DNA of 64,000 nucleotides from Bacillota bacterium (GTDB lineage Bacteria; Bacillota; Clostridia; Tissierellales; MES13), in NCBI GenBank assembly GCA_009711765.1, contig VEND01000009.1:1-64000 (forward strand). Reading direction: 5' to 3'. The notes under the pieces were generated by a model. The model was not told the origin of the DNA and made no database searches. It worked only from the letters and a program-made list of their open reading frames with translations. The translations under genes were made by a program, and so were the position numbers. Shown here in pieces: positions 11,344 through 21,183 of the stretch (position 1 is the stretch's first letter; every line of letters begins with the position of its first letter).

Positions 11344-12273
11344 TTAGTCTTTTATAATAAACTTTGAAAGCTTTACTAAAAAATTACTAAAAGGTAAAAT
11401 AAGTATAGTTGCAAAAATGTTAAATAAACTATGAAAGTTAGCTATTTGTCTAGCATAATTACCAGGTGATAATTCTCTTATGAACCTATAGAAGATATCA
11501 ATAAAAGGTAAAATCAGTATAATTCCTAAAAAATTATAAATTAAATGGATAAAAGCTGCTTGTTTACCTAATTTGTTAGTTGCTAAACTACCTAAAATAG
11601 CATCTATACATGTACCTAGATTAAATCCTAGAATAATAGGAATAGAAGCAGTAACCTTTATCATATTAGTAGAGGTCATAATTTGTAATAAAGCTAAAGC
11701 TGTACTGCTACTATGAATAATAAATACAGAAAACATGCCAAAAGATATACTTAGAAAAAAATTATTTGAAAGATAGTTAATCACATTACTAATAGCTAAA
11801 CCATTTAGATTTGTAATACCAGAGGACATAGAGTTTATTCCAAGAAAAATTAAAGATAAGGAAAAAAATATAATTATTATGCTTTTAAATATTTTGTTTT
11901 TATAAAAGGGTAATAAAATAAAGCATATTAACAATAAATATTTAATTTGGTTACTAACTTCAAAGGCAATTAATTGGCCTGTAACAGTTGTTCCTATGTT
12001 TGCCCCCATAATGATAGCTACTGAGCTATAAAGGCTTAATAAACCGCTATGGACTAGACTAATAACTATTACAGTAGTTGCACTACTACTCTGGATTAAA
12101 GCTGTAATAAAAATGCCTATAAAAACTCCTATTATTTTTTTTTGAGTTAAGTTACAGATTATATTTTTAAATCTTTTAGTTGCTATTTTTTTAAAGTAAC
12201 TAGACAAAATTTTGATACCTAAAATAAATAAAAAAATACCTACTAAAAGATGTAATATAAGCTTATATATCAA
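11344..12273 (-). CDS. Na/Pi cotransporter family protein
   Basis: QSSSATTVIVISLVHSGLL and HSSSTALALLQ repeats. Confidence 0.88.
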   Translation of the reverse strand: MIYKLILHLLVGIFLFILGIKILSSYFKKIATKRFKNIICNLTQKKIIGVFIGIFITALIQSSSATTVIVISLVHSGLLSLYSSVAIIMGANIGTTVTGQLIAFEVSNQIKYLLLICFILLPFYKNKIFKSIIIIFFSLSLIFLGINSMSSGITNLNGLAISNVINYLSNNFFLSISFGMFSVFIIHSSSTALALLQIMTSTNMIKVTASIPIILGFNLGTCIDAILGSLATNKLGKQAAFIHLIYNFLGIILILPFIDIFYRFIRELSPGNYARQIANFHSLFNIFATILILPFSNFLVKLSKFIIKD

Positions 12274-12383
12274 AATTTTACCTCCTAGGATTAAAAATAA
12301 TAATTATTATATATATATATTATTGAAAATTATTAATTATTATTTTAAAATTAATATAGTTAATAATTTTTGGGGGTTAGTAT

Positions 12384-13511
12384 ATGGACATATTTAAAAG
12401 GACTATTTTAATGATTTTAGTTTTAGTTTTGTTTTCAAGTAATTTAATATTTGCAGATGGACAAGAAGAAATGCCTGACCCAGTTAAAGGAAAGGTATTG
12501 AAAATACTTTCAGAAAAAACAAAGAATCATGATTATAATGAAGAACAAAGCATAAAGCAACAAACAATTAAGGTAAGAGTTGATAGTGGGAAACATAAAG
12601 GTGAAGTTATTTTAGTTGAAAATATAATAGATGAAATGTTTGCATATAATATTCATGTAAATGAAGGAGATAAGGTTTTATTATATTTAGAAGAGAATAA
12701 TGAAGGTGAGATATTAAATGGTTATATTAGTGACATTGCTAGGGATAGTTATTTAATTTATTTAGTATTATTTTTTGTAATTGTTTTAATTTTAATAGGA
12801 GGCGTTAAAGGCTTTAAATCAGTTATTACTTTAACTATAACTGGTTTTGCTATACTTAAGGTGTTATTACCACTTATTTTGAAAGGTTATAATCCTATGA
12901 TATTATCTATCATTGTAAGTATAGGAGTTATAACTTTAACATTAATTATTATTAGTGGTTTTAACAAAAAAACATATTCAGCAATATTAGGCACTTCAGG
13001 AGGAGTGTTAATAGCAGGAGTTATAACACTTATTATGGGGTCTTTAGCAAGTTTAACAGGTCTTGGTAATGAGGAAGCACAAATGCTTATGTATATACCT
13101 CAAAATACTGATTTTAATTTTAAAGGGCTATTATTTGCTAGTATAATTTTAGGTGCTCTAGGAGCAGTAATGGATGTTAGTATGTCCATAGCATCATCTA
13201 TGCATGAAATTGAATCCCATAATCCTGATATAGATAATAAGGCTTTAGTAAAAGCGGGAATGAATGTTGGTAAGGATATTATGGGAACTATGTCAAACAC
13301 ATTAATATTAGCATATGCTGGAGGATCTTTATATTTAATGTTATTATTTATGGCCCATGATATATCTTTTATAGAAATAATAAATAGGGATATGATAGCA
13401 TCTGAGGTAGTGAGAGCCTTAGCAGGAAGTATAGGTTTGATTTTTTCTATACCAATAACTGCTTTAGTTTCAGGAACATTACTACGTTATGAAAATAATA
13501 AAAGTTCTTGA
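12384..13511 (+). CDS. YibE/F family membrane protein
   Basis: Signal peptide, multiple TM, GALGAVMDVSMSIASSMHE motif. Confidence 0.88.
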   Translation: MDIFKRTILMILVLVLFSSNLIFADGQEEMPDPVKGKVLKILSEKTKNHDYNEEQSIKQQTIKVRVDSGKHKGEVILVENIIDEMFAYNIHVNEGDKVLLYLEENNEGEILNGYISDIARDSYLIYLVLFFVIVLILIGGVKGFKSVITLTITGFAILKVLLPLILKGYNPMILSIIVSIGVITLTLIIISGFNKKTYSAILGTSGGVLIAGVITLIMGSLASLTGLGNEEAQMLMYIPQNTDFNFKGLLFASIILGALGAVMDVSMSIASSMHEIESHNPDIDNKALVKAGMNVGKDIMGTMSNTLILAYAGGSLYLMLLFMAHDISFIEIINRDMIASEVVRALAGSIGLIFSIPITALVSGTLLRYENNKSS

Positions 13512-13540
13512 TTGTTTAAACAATCAAGAACTTTTTTATT
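13502..13540 (+). terminator. Terminator (32-bp perfect palindrome overlapping the stop codon)
   Basis: AAGTTCTTGATTGTTTAAACAATCAAGAACTT plus T-run. Confidence 0.85.
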
Positions 13541-13611
13541 ATTATCCTAAATATTTTTTATATAAGTTTAATATATATATTATATAAAATAAAAGATTTA
13601 GGGGTGAAAAC

Positions 13612-14379
13612 ATGAAAATAATTTTACTAAGAAGAAAGATTGTAGTAAAGTTTTTAATCATAGCTATTTTAATTTTAGGTATCTTTGTATGGACTAAATA
13701 TGATAAAGAAGATATAATTAGTGTATTTAATAACAGTAAAGAATTACCAATCTATTGTGTTCATACTGAAAAAAAACAGGTAGCAATAAGTTTTGATGCA
13801 GCATGGGGAGATCAATATAGTAGGGAAATCCTAGATATTTTAGATAAATACAATATAAAAACCACATTTTTTTTGGTGGAATTTTGGGCTGATAAATATC
13901 CAGAAGTAGTAAAAGAAATACATAATAGAGGACATGAAATTGGAAATCATTCCGCTAATCATCCTAAAATGTCACAACTAAGTAAAGAACAAATAACAAA
14001 GGAATTAAAAGAAACTGAAAAAACAATAGAAAATATAATAGGAGAGAAAACTATTTTATTTAGACCGCCCTTCGGTGATTATAATGATCGTTTAATCAAT
14101 ACATGCAGAGAAAATGGTTATTATGTTATTCAATGGGATGTTGATTCACTTGATTGGAGGGAATTAGGTGTTCAACCTGTTGTTGATAGGGTAACTAAAA
14201 ATGTAGGGAATGGCTCTATAATCCTTTTTCACAATAATGCAAAATATGTAACTGAATACTTACCTATAGTATTAAAAAAGTTAAAAAGTGATGGTTATGA
14301 AATAGTTCCTATATCAAAATTAATATATAAAGATAATTTTTATATTAATACTAATGGTAGACAAATAAAGAAAAACTAG
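13612..14379 (+). CDS. Polysaccharide deacetylase (PdaB-like)
   Basis: AISFDAAWGDQ, HEIGNHSANHP, RPPFGDYND (NodB motifs). Confidence 0.92.
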   Translation: MKIILLRRKIVVKFLIIAILILGIFVWTKYDKEDIISVFNNSKELPIYCVHTEKKQVAISFDAAWGDQYSREILDILDKYNIKTTFFLVEFWADKYPEVVKEIHNRGHEIGNHSANHPKMSQLSKEQITKELKETEKTIENIIGEKTILFRPPFGDYNDRLINTCRENGYYVIQWDVDSLDWRELGVQPVVDRVTKNVGNGSIILFHNNAKYVTEYLPIVLKKLKSDGYEIVPISKLIYKDNFYINTNGRQIKKN

Positions 14380-14398
14380 CCTTTTGGCTAGTCTTTCT

Positions 14399-14533
14399 TT
14401 ATTTGTCTCTTCTTGTGATTTTTTTTGTAACTTTTTTCACATTGGATTTAATTTTTGGTATTAAATCTTCTCCTAATTCTTCTTTAAATTCATTATATGC
14501 TCTTCTAGCATTTCTTGTTGTTTTATTTTCCAT
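14399..14533 (-). CDS. Small basic hypothetical protein (44 aa)
   Basis: Minus strand MENKTTRNARRAYNEFKEELGEDLIPKIKSNVKKVTKKITRRDK*; ggtgatt RBS; not in the ORF track. Confidence 0.5.
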   Translation of the reverse strand: MENKTTRNARRAYNEFKEELGEDLIPKIKSNVKKVTKKITRRDK

Positions 14534-14671
14534 ATTAATCACCTCAATATTATTGTGTGTAATTATATTATAAATTATAATGGAATAAATAAATTTTTTT
14601 TAAAATTAACAACATAAAAATAATAACATTGCAAAAAATAAAAATATAAGTCAAACAGAGGAGCTGGAAAA

Positions 14672-16120
14672 ATGAAGATAGATGGTATAAACATTAAAGG
14701 AATAACTTCTGATTCTAGGAAAATAAAAGAAGGATACGCATTTGTAGCAATTGAAGGATATAAGTTTGATGGTAATAACTTTATAAAACAGGCCATAAAA
14801 AAAGGAGCGGCAATTGTTTATACTGAAAAAAATATTTCTTCAGAAAAAGTAAAAATTATAAAAGTAATTAATGCAAGAAAAAAGTTAGCTGAATTATTAA
14901 ATATATTCTATGATTATCCTTCAGAAAAATTACATTTAATTGGAGTAACAGGAACTAATGGTAAAACAACTACATCTCATATTGTTGATGAGATTTTTTC
15001 CTATTCTGGATTTAAAACAGGTTTAATTGGTACTATGGGTATAAAGTATAAAGATGTTTATAAAGAATCTAAACTGACTACTCCGGATCCTGAAACTTTG
15101 TTTAAAACTTTAAATGATTTTGTTAATAATGGCATAGAATTTGTTACTATGGAAGTTTCCTCCCATGCATTAAATTTTTTTAGAACCTATGGTCTTGAAT
15201 TTGATGTTGCTATACATACAAATATAGAAAAAGACCATATAAATCTACATAAAACTTTTGAAAAATATGTAGAGACAAAGAAAACTTTATTTGATTCTTT
15301 AAACAGAAATAAGTTAGCAATAATCAATATAGATGATAAGAATGGAATAGAGCTTATTAAGAATAATGATAAAGCATTAGTCATAACATATGGATTAAAT
15401 AAAAAAGCAAGTATTACTGCTTCAACTCTTCAAAGTAATAATAATATAAGTTTTAATTTATGCATTCAAAGAGGAATAACAACTTATAATGGTATAGAAA
15501 TTGAACCATTTGAGTTTAAATTATATTTAAACCTATTAGGAAAACATAATATTTATAATACATTAGCAGCAGTATCGGCTGCATTATACTTTGGAATAGA
15601 TATAGATATAATACGAAAATCATTAGAAGGGTTTACTGGGATTAGTAGAAGGTTAGAAAAAATATATGATAATGATTTTTTAGTTATTGATGATTTTTGT
15701 CATAATCCTTCAAGCTATGCAGCTGTTTTAGAGACTATACAAAGTTTAAAATATAATAAAATTATAATGGTTAATTCAATAAGAGGAAACAGAGGTATAG
15801 AAATAAACGAAGATAATGTTAAAGAGATTTGTTCTTGGATTCCTATGTTAGGAGAAACAAAAGTAATTCTTTCTTTGAGTGAAGATACTGTTACAAATAA
15901 AGATACTGTATCAAAAGAGGAATTAAAAATTTATGAAAAAATATTAACTGAGAAAAAAATACAATACAAGGTATTTAATACTTTGACTAATTCAATAAAG
16001 GAAGCTTTAAAGCAAGTAAATAAAGATGATATAATTTTATTGTTAGGTGCTCAAGGAATGAATGATGGCAGAATTATATTAAAAGAATTTTTAAAAGAAC
16101 TTACTTTCCTAGGAAAGTAG
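14672..16120 (+). CDS. UDP-N-acetylmuramyl-tripeptide synthetase-like Mur ligase
   Basis: GVTGTNGKTTTSHI, TTPDPETLFKTL, MEVSSHAL. Confidence 0.85.
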   Translation: MKIDGINIKGITSDSRKIKEGYAFVAIEGYKFDGNNFIKQAIKKGAAIVYTEKNISSEKVKIIKVINARKKLAELLNIFYDYPSEKLHLIGVTGTNGKTTTSHIVDEIFSYSGFKTGLIGTMGIKYKDVYKESKLTTPDPETLFKTLNDFVNNGIEFVTMEVSSHALNFFRTYGLEFDVAIHTNIEKDHINLHKTFEKYVETKKTLFDSLNRNKLAIINIDDKNGIELIKNNDKALVITYGLNKKASITASTLQSNNNISFNLCIQRGITTYNGIEIEPFEFKLYLNLLGKHNIYNTLAAVSAALYFGIDIDIIRKSLEGFTGISRRLEKIYDNDFLVIDDFCHNPSSYAAVLETIQSLKYNKIIMVNSIRGNRGIEINEDNVKEICSWIPMLGETKVILSLSEDTVTNKDTVSKEELKIYEKILTEKKIQYKVFNTLTNSIKEALKQVNKDDIILLLGAQGMNDGRIILKEFLKELTFLGK

Positions 16121-16329
16121 GTTCTTTTATATAGTAATAATGGAAAAATTTCTTAAAAAAAGGAAGGAATTTTTTAAGAAATGTCTAAATATATATAAGT
16201 ATAACCTTTTTGTATAGTAATAAACAAAAGAAAAGTAAAAAAAACAATCATATTATTGTACAAATTTGAATAAGTATAATTGTAGATTATACAAAAAAAC
16301 ATAAGAATAGGAAAGGGAGTGGGGATTAA

Positions 16330-17010
16330 ATGATAGAAAAGGTTATTGAGACTAATGCTGTTAAGATTACAGGAAAAGTAGTCTCTGAAAAGGAATTTAG
16401 TCATGAAATGTATGGTGAGGGGTTCTATTCATTTAAGATTGAAATTCCAAGATTAAGTGAACAAGTGGATGTTTTACCTGTTACAGTTTCAGAAAGACTT
16501 TTAGTTGGAATGGAACTTAAAAAAGAGGATCACGTAACAGTAGAGGGTCAACTCAGGTCTTACAACAGATACATCAATGGGAATAATAAATTAATATTAA
16601 CAGTTTTTGCAAGAGATGTATATAAGCCTGAAGATGAGGAATTTCAAGAGTTAATGAAAAAACCAAATGAGATTTTCTTAGATGGTTATATTTGTAAGAA
16701 ACCAGTTTATAGAACAACTCCATTTGGCAGAGAAATCACTGATTTATTAGTTGCTGTAAATAGACCATATAATAAGTCTGACTACATTCCTTGTATTGCT
16801 TGGGGGAGAAATGCGAGGTTCTGTGAAAAGCTTAGAATAGGTGATCATATCAAACTTTGGGGAAGGATACAAAGTAGAGAATATCAAAAGAAATTTGAAG
16901 ATGGAAGTGTCGATAACAAAGTAGCCTATGAAGTATCATTATCTAAGTTAGAGTATGTAGAAGATGATAATAACAGAGATAATGAAGAAAATGAAACTGA
17001 AAATGAGTAA
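16330..17010 (+). CDS. SSB-like (OB-fold) single-strand binding protein; prophage target gene
   Basis: Two OB-fold segments (VTVEGQLRSYNRYI.., IFLDGYICKKPVYRTTPFGREITDLLVAVNR...IPCIAWGRNA); its 3' 78 codons are duplicated at 52486. Confidence 0.82.
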   Translation: MIEKVIETNAVKITGKVVSEKEFSHEMYGEGFYSFKIEIPRLSEQVDVLPVTVSERLLVGMELKKEDHVTVEGQLRSYNRYINGNNKLILTVFARDVYKPEDEEFQELMKKPNEIFLDGYICKKPVYRTTPFGREITDLLVAVNRPYNKSDYIPCIAWGRNARFCEKLRIGDHIKLWGRIQSREYQKKFEDGSVDNKVAYEVSLSKLEYVEDDNNRDNEENETENE

Positions 17011-17029
17011 AGTAGTATAGTTTTATTAA
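16777..17029 (+). repeat. attL-side copy of 253-bp direct repeat
   Basis: Identical to 52486-52738 by direct comparison. Confidence 0.95.
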
Positions 17030-17133
17030 GAAGTATTGCAAGATTTAATTTCAACATTTTTTAATTTAACCTCACAATATATAATAAAATATTAGATAAA
17101 CACAAGTAATAAATTATTATATTGTTAGGTTAG

Positions 17134-17192
17134 AAAATCACGCTTTTCTGTGTGTTGTTAGTATTAAAACACAAGAGAGGCGTGATTTTTTT
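17134..17192 (+). terminator. Terminator/attenuator abutting integrase start
   Basis: AAAATCACGC (17134-17143) ... GCGTGATTTT (17180-17189) and T-run 17186-17192. Confidence 0.7.
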
Positions 17193-18105
17193 GTTATTAA
17201 AAGAAGCATTAGAAGAGTATATGTTCGATTGTCAGGCGAGAGGATTGTCCGAAGAGACAGTTAAAAATTATGGGTTTAATATTAAAATTTTTCTAAGATA
17301 TTTACTAGAAAAGAATGTAGAAAAGGTAGAAGAAATAAAAAAAACACATATAAAGCAATTTGCTATTTATCAGCAGAAACAAAAATATGAGACAAGTTAT
17401 ATTAACACTAATCTTAGAAGTATAAAAGCATTTATTAAATATCTGCATGAGGAAGAATATATAGAAAATATTATAGAAGTTAAAGAAATTAAAAAAGATA
17501 AAAAAGTAATAGAAACATTCACAGACCAAGAAATAAGAGAGATATTAAAATTATTACACAGACCAAAAAAATTCATAGAAATTAGAGATAAGGCTATCAT
17601 TTACACTATGATAGATTGCGGATTAAGAGCATCAGAAATAATAAAATTAAGACATAAAGATATAAAAGACAATAATACATTGTTTATACAAGGAAAAGGG
17701 AAGAAAGAAAGATTTGTAAGTTTTAGCGCAATAACTAAAAAAGCATATATGAAGTACGAGAGAACCAAAAAAAGCTATTTTTTAGACAAACCATTCATTT
17801 CAGATAGATATTTTTTAAGCAAAGATGGTACAGAAATAACAAGATATATATTACAGTATTTAGTCAAAAAGCATTGCAAGAAGGCAAATATAAGTAGAGA
17901 TAAAGCTTTTCCACACAATTTTAGACATTATTTTGCGGTTAAAAGTTTAAGAGAAGGATTAGACCTTTACTCACTTAGCAGAATCATGGGACATTCAGAC
18001 ATCAATACGACATCTAAATACACCAATTCTTTAAGAGACCAAGATATACAAGAGTTAAGTTTAAAATCAAGCCCTCTAATGAACTTGAGAGGGGGTGACA
18101 GATAA
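17191..18105 (+). CDS. Tyrosine recombinase/phage integrase
   Basis: SAM-like N-term, DCGLRASEIIKLRHKD, HNFRHYFAVKSLREGLDLYSLSRIMGHSDINTTSKYTN; probable TTG start 17191 after gagagg RBS. Confidence 0.93.
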   Translation: MLLKEALEEYMFDCQARGLSEETVKNYGFNIKIFLRYLLEKNVEKVEEIKKTHIKQFAIYQQKQKYETSYINTNLRSIKAFIKYLHEEEYIENIIEVKEIKKDKKVIETFTDQEIREILKLLHRPKKFIEIRDKAIIYTMIDCGLRASEIIKLRHKDIKDNNTLFIQGKGKKERFVSFSAITKKAYMKYERTKKSYFLDKPFISDRYFLSKDGTEITRYILQYLVKKHCKKANISRDKAFPHNFRHYFAVKSLREGLDLYSLSRIMGHSDINTTSKYTNSLRDQDIQELSLKSSPLMNLRGGDR

Positions 18106-18815
18106 TGTATGATGTTAGAATACCCAATATTATATTAAACCAATTAAACTTCTCAGAGAGGGGTATATACACAGCCATAAGAGAATATATGAATTGGAAT
18201 GACTATACTTGTTATCCTAGTATATCAACACTAGCAGAAAAATTACAATGTAGTCAAAATACAGTAAGGAAGTATCTAAAACAAATAGAGAAGAAGGGAA
18301 TAATTACAATAGAAAGAAGAAAGCGAATAAGTAGAAAAGGAACAAAATTTAATTTATCTAACTTATATACATTTGTTAAAGAAAAAACTATGGGGGTACT
18401 TCAAATTAAGAATAAAGGTACATCAAAAGATGCAGACAAACAAGAATTAATTAATAATATTGATAAGAATAAGAATATGACACTTGACTCTATTAAAACT
18501 AAATTATTAAAAAAATATTCTAATACAGTAATAGAGAAAGCGTTAAAATGCCTAAAACGTGCTACAAAGAAGGGAACGGTAGTAAATCATCTATATTCAT
18601 ATTTAAATGCTATTTGCAGTAAAATATTAAAGCAGATGAAACTTACAAAGGATGTAGTTACCGACACCATCGTTAGCAACAAAAAAAGTAAAAGCCCTAC
18701 TGCTAGAGACAGTAGGACAAGCAAAAAAACTAAGTTCCATAACTTTGAGCAACGAACCAGTAAATACACTGCTCAAGAATTGGAAGATAAAGTAAGATTT
18801 AAATTTAATAAATAA
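18105..18815 (+). CDS. HTH (HTH_36-like) replication-initiator/regulator-like protein
   Basis: CYPSISTLAEKLQCSQNTVRKYLKQIEKKGIITIERR winged helix. Confidence 0.65.
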   Translation: MYDVRIPNIILNQLNFSERGIYTAIREYMNWNDYTCYPSISTLAEKLQCSQNTVRKYLKQIEKKGIITIERRKRISRKGTKFNLSNLYTFVKEKTMGVLQIKNKGTSKDADKQELINNIDKNKNMTLDSIKTKLLKKYSNTVIEKALKCLKRATKKGTVVNHLYSYLNAICSKILKQMKLTKDVVTDTIVSNKKSKSPTARDSRTSKKTKFHNFEQRTSKYTAQELEDKVRFKFNK

Positions 18816-18852
18816 TAAAGAATCTTACCTACAACCAAATATTGACATTTTT

Positions 18853-18906
18853 AACCGAGAGTTTACTAATTAATTCCATTTGTAAAAAATTAGTAGATTG
18901 TCGGTT
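18853..18906. repeat. 19-bp imperfect inverted repeat (16/19)
   Basis: AACCGAGAGTTTACTAATT / AATTAGTAGATTGTCGGTT separated by 16 bp. Confidence 0.75.
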
Positions 18907-18927
18907 ACAAGTGTTTATCTAGTTATT

Positions 18928-18957
18928 ATTATAGCATATTTTTTATATATTATTCAA
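18928..18957 (-). promoter_or_regulatory. Promoter-like site, minus strand
   Basis: TTGAAT - 18 bp - TATAAT with extended TGC. Confidence 0.5.
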
Positions 18958-19017
18958 GGGTTCATACTTTTTCATACATACCAAAAATAAGTATGAAATT
19001 TTCATAAAAAGGAAAAA

Positions 19018-19044
19018 ATCCCCACTATATTTATTATAGTGGGG
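19018..19044 (-). terminator. Terminator of minus-strand operon
   Basis: CCCCACTATAataaaTATAGTGGGGATTTTTT on minus strand. Confidence 0.85.
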
Positions 19045-19102
19045 TGTTATTATGAATGTTAAAAGTTATATTCAAATAGATACATTACTTATATTAGTTA
19101 TA

Positions 19103-19696
19103 CTATCTATTTCTATTGTTTTTGCAGTAATAATCTTTTAAAACTTCAACATCACTCAAATCCTCTTTAATTTGTATAATCTCCAAATCTTCACATTCAT
19201 CTATTTTTTTATTTGTAATTGCAATAATTTGAGGAAAAGTATCTAAACCACATGTTTTATATTCTTGAGTATATAAAAACTTCTTATATTTTTCTGTGTT
19301 AAATTTGTTATTAGATATTTCTACTTCAATAAAAGCTAAAAAAGAAGTGTCATCATCTTTATTAAGCTTAAAACCTGCAAAACCATCAGCTCGTAAATCA
19401 CTAAATGTTTGCTCTACATTAAATCCTATAAGACTAAACATTTTGCTTAATTCTCCATAAAAATTGCTTAATATTAATTTATGCCTTAATTGCTTAGGTT
19501 TTCTATTAATATAATACATATATTCTGTGCTGACATAGGCTCTAGAACGGTTTAACAACCGATGCTCAACTATCTTAGCTAATCTTCGTTGTGCAACTCT
19601 TGTAGAAGGATAGAATAATTCTGTTAGTGTACTAGTTTTAGCCACTTTAAATTTTTCTATAAACTTTATAACCTCTTGATCTCTTGTAGTAATCAT
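19103..19696 (-). CDS. Replication-relaxation family protein
   Basis: TTRDQEVIKFIEKFKVAKTSTLTELFYPSTRVAQRRLAKIVEHRLLNR N-terminal winged-helix signature. Confidence 0.75.
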   Translation of the reverse strand: MITTRDQEVIKFIEKFKVAKTSTLTELFYPSTRVAQRRLAKIVEHRLLNRSRAYVSTEYMYYINRKPKQLRHKLILSNFYGELSKMFSLIGFNVEQTFSDLRADGFAGFKLNKDDDTSFLAFIEVEISNNKFNTEKYKKFLYTQEYKTCGLDTFPQIIAITNKKIDECEDLEIIQIKEDLSDVEVLKDYYCKNNRNR

Positions 19697-19710
19697 ATAA
19701 TCACCACCTA

Positions 19711-21006
19711 TTAAAATAATTTTTTAATAACGTTATCGCTGACTTTAGCTTTAGTCTTATTATCAAATTTTTTCTTTTTAAAAGTGGCTTTATTGCTACT
19801 TTTTCTATGTCTATTAGTGCTAGATTTTAATATATCCCTAGCTTGTTTTGGCGATAAATTCATAGATTGAACTTCAATTTCATTATTAACCTTTAATATA
19901 CCGTGTCCTCTACCTCTTAAATGCTCTAATCCACCATGGTCAATAATTATTCTACTATTAACTTCATTCATTGTTTTAAGACCTAAAATAATAGAACAGT
20001 TAGCTTTAATTCTACCATTAAGTATTTTACTATCAGGTCTTTGAGTAGAAATAATCAAGTGAATACCACAGGCTCTAGCTTTAGCAACGAGTTGTTCTAT
20101 AATAGATATACTGCCTTTTTCATTCTGAAGGTCTGCAAATTCATCAATGATAACTATCTGATAATTTAATTTCTTTTTATGATTTTGATTATATTCTTGA
20201 ATGTCTACACAATTAGTTTGAAAAAACAAATTGTATCTTTTATCAACTTCATCTGATAACTGATATAGCACTTTTTCAGCTTGTTTTTTATTGCGACTGA
20301 ATGTTTTTACTATAGGGTAGCCTTGAAATATATTAAACTCAGCACCATTTTTCATATCTATAAGGTGTATTTTAAGCATTTTAGGATTTTTAGTTGCTAT
20401 TAATGTTGTAACTATACTTCTTAATACAGTAGATTTACCACTTCCAGTTTCACCTGCAATAAGCATATGTGGTAAACTATTAGATAAATCAACAGTTTGC
20501 ATTTTATTGCCAAAACTGTAGCCGATAGGGAAAGATACAGGACTTTTAGTTTTAATTAATTCAAAATCATAATCTTGTTTTAGTTCTTGTTCATAGACTT
20601 CAATTAGTATATTTTGATGTTTATATTTTATTTTTACTTTTTTATTTAAATATTGCTCTATAGATTGTTGATGTTTAATAAAATCATTAGAAGACAACCC
20701 AATAGGCAAGGAAAATCTCAAACAGTAACCATAACTGGTATTCTTCTTTTCTCTTAACTTAGGAAATACATCATCTTTATTGTGTAAATTACAATTCCTC
20801 CACAGTTTTTCAAATTTATTGTTTTTATAAATTACATGATAAGCAAAACTACCAAAGCCAGCTGTAAAAAACGTTGTTGATATAACAGGATTTAAACATA
20901 ATAGGTTACTAGCAATAGAACCCATTATTATAGAACAGACACCGATGTCTATAGATGTTAATTCCTTGCTCTTTTTAGTATTATTAAACATATTTACCAC
21001 CACCAT
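19711..21006 (-). CDS. FtsK/SpoIIIE-type DNA translocase
   Basis: Walker A IAGETGSGKSTVLRS, Walker B QIVIIDEFADL, ISTQRPDSKILNGRIKANCSIILGLKT. Confidence 0.9.
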   Translation of the reverse strand: MVVVNMFNNTKKSKELTSIDIGVCSIIMGSIASNLLCLNPVISTTFFTAGFGSFAYHVIYKNNKFEKLWRNCNLHNKDDVFPKLREKKNTSYGYCLRFSLPIGLSSNDFIKHQQSIEQYLNKKVKIKYKHQNILIEVYEQELKQDYDFELIKTKSPVSFPIGYSFGNKMQTVDLSNSLPHMLIAGETGSGKSTVLRSIVTTLIATKNPKMLKIHLIDMKNGAEFNIFQGYPIVKTFSRNKKQAEKVLYQLSDEVDKRYNLFFQTNCVDIQEYNQNHKKKLNYQIVIIDEFADLQNEKGSISIIEQLVAKARACGIHLIISTQRPDSKILNGRIKANCSIILGLKTMNEVNSRIIIDHGGLEHLRGRGHGILKVNNEIEVQSMNLSPKQARDILKSSTNRHRKSSNKATFKKKKFDNKTKAKVSDNVIKKLF

Positions 21007-21183
21007 TTGATTTCCATAAATTACATAATATTATTTTGCTATGTGCTGTATATTTTTTTATTTCGCTGGGAATTGTTTTAATCAGTCAACTTCCATCGCT
21101 TCGCTCTGTCGTTTCCTTCTTATACTTTTTATAGACATTGGTAGAATACACATTTAAAGCTAGTATAACTATACATTTAGTAC

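Noticed and set aside
16777-17029. Integration into a tRNA gene
   Set aside because: The duplicated segment is protein-coding (SSB-like C-terminus) and no tRNA-like cloverleaf was seen.
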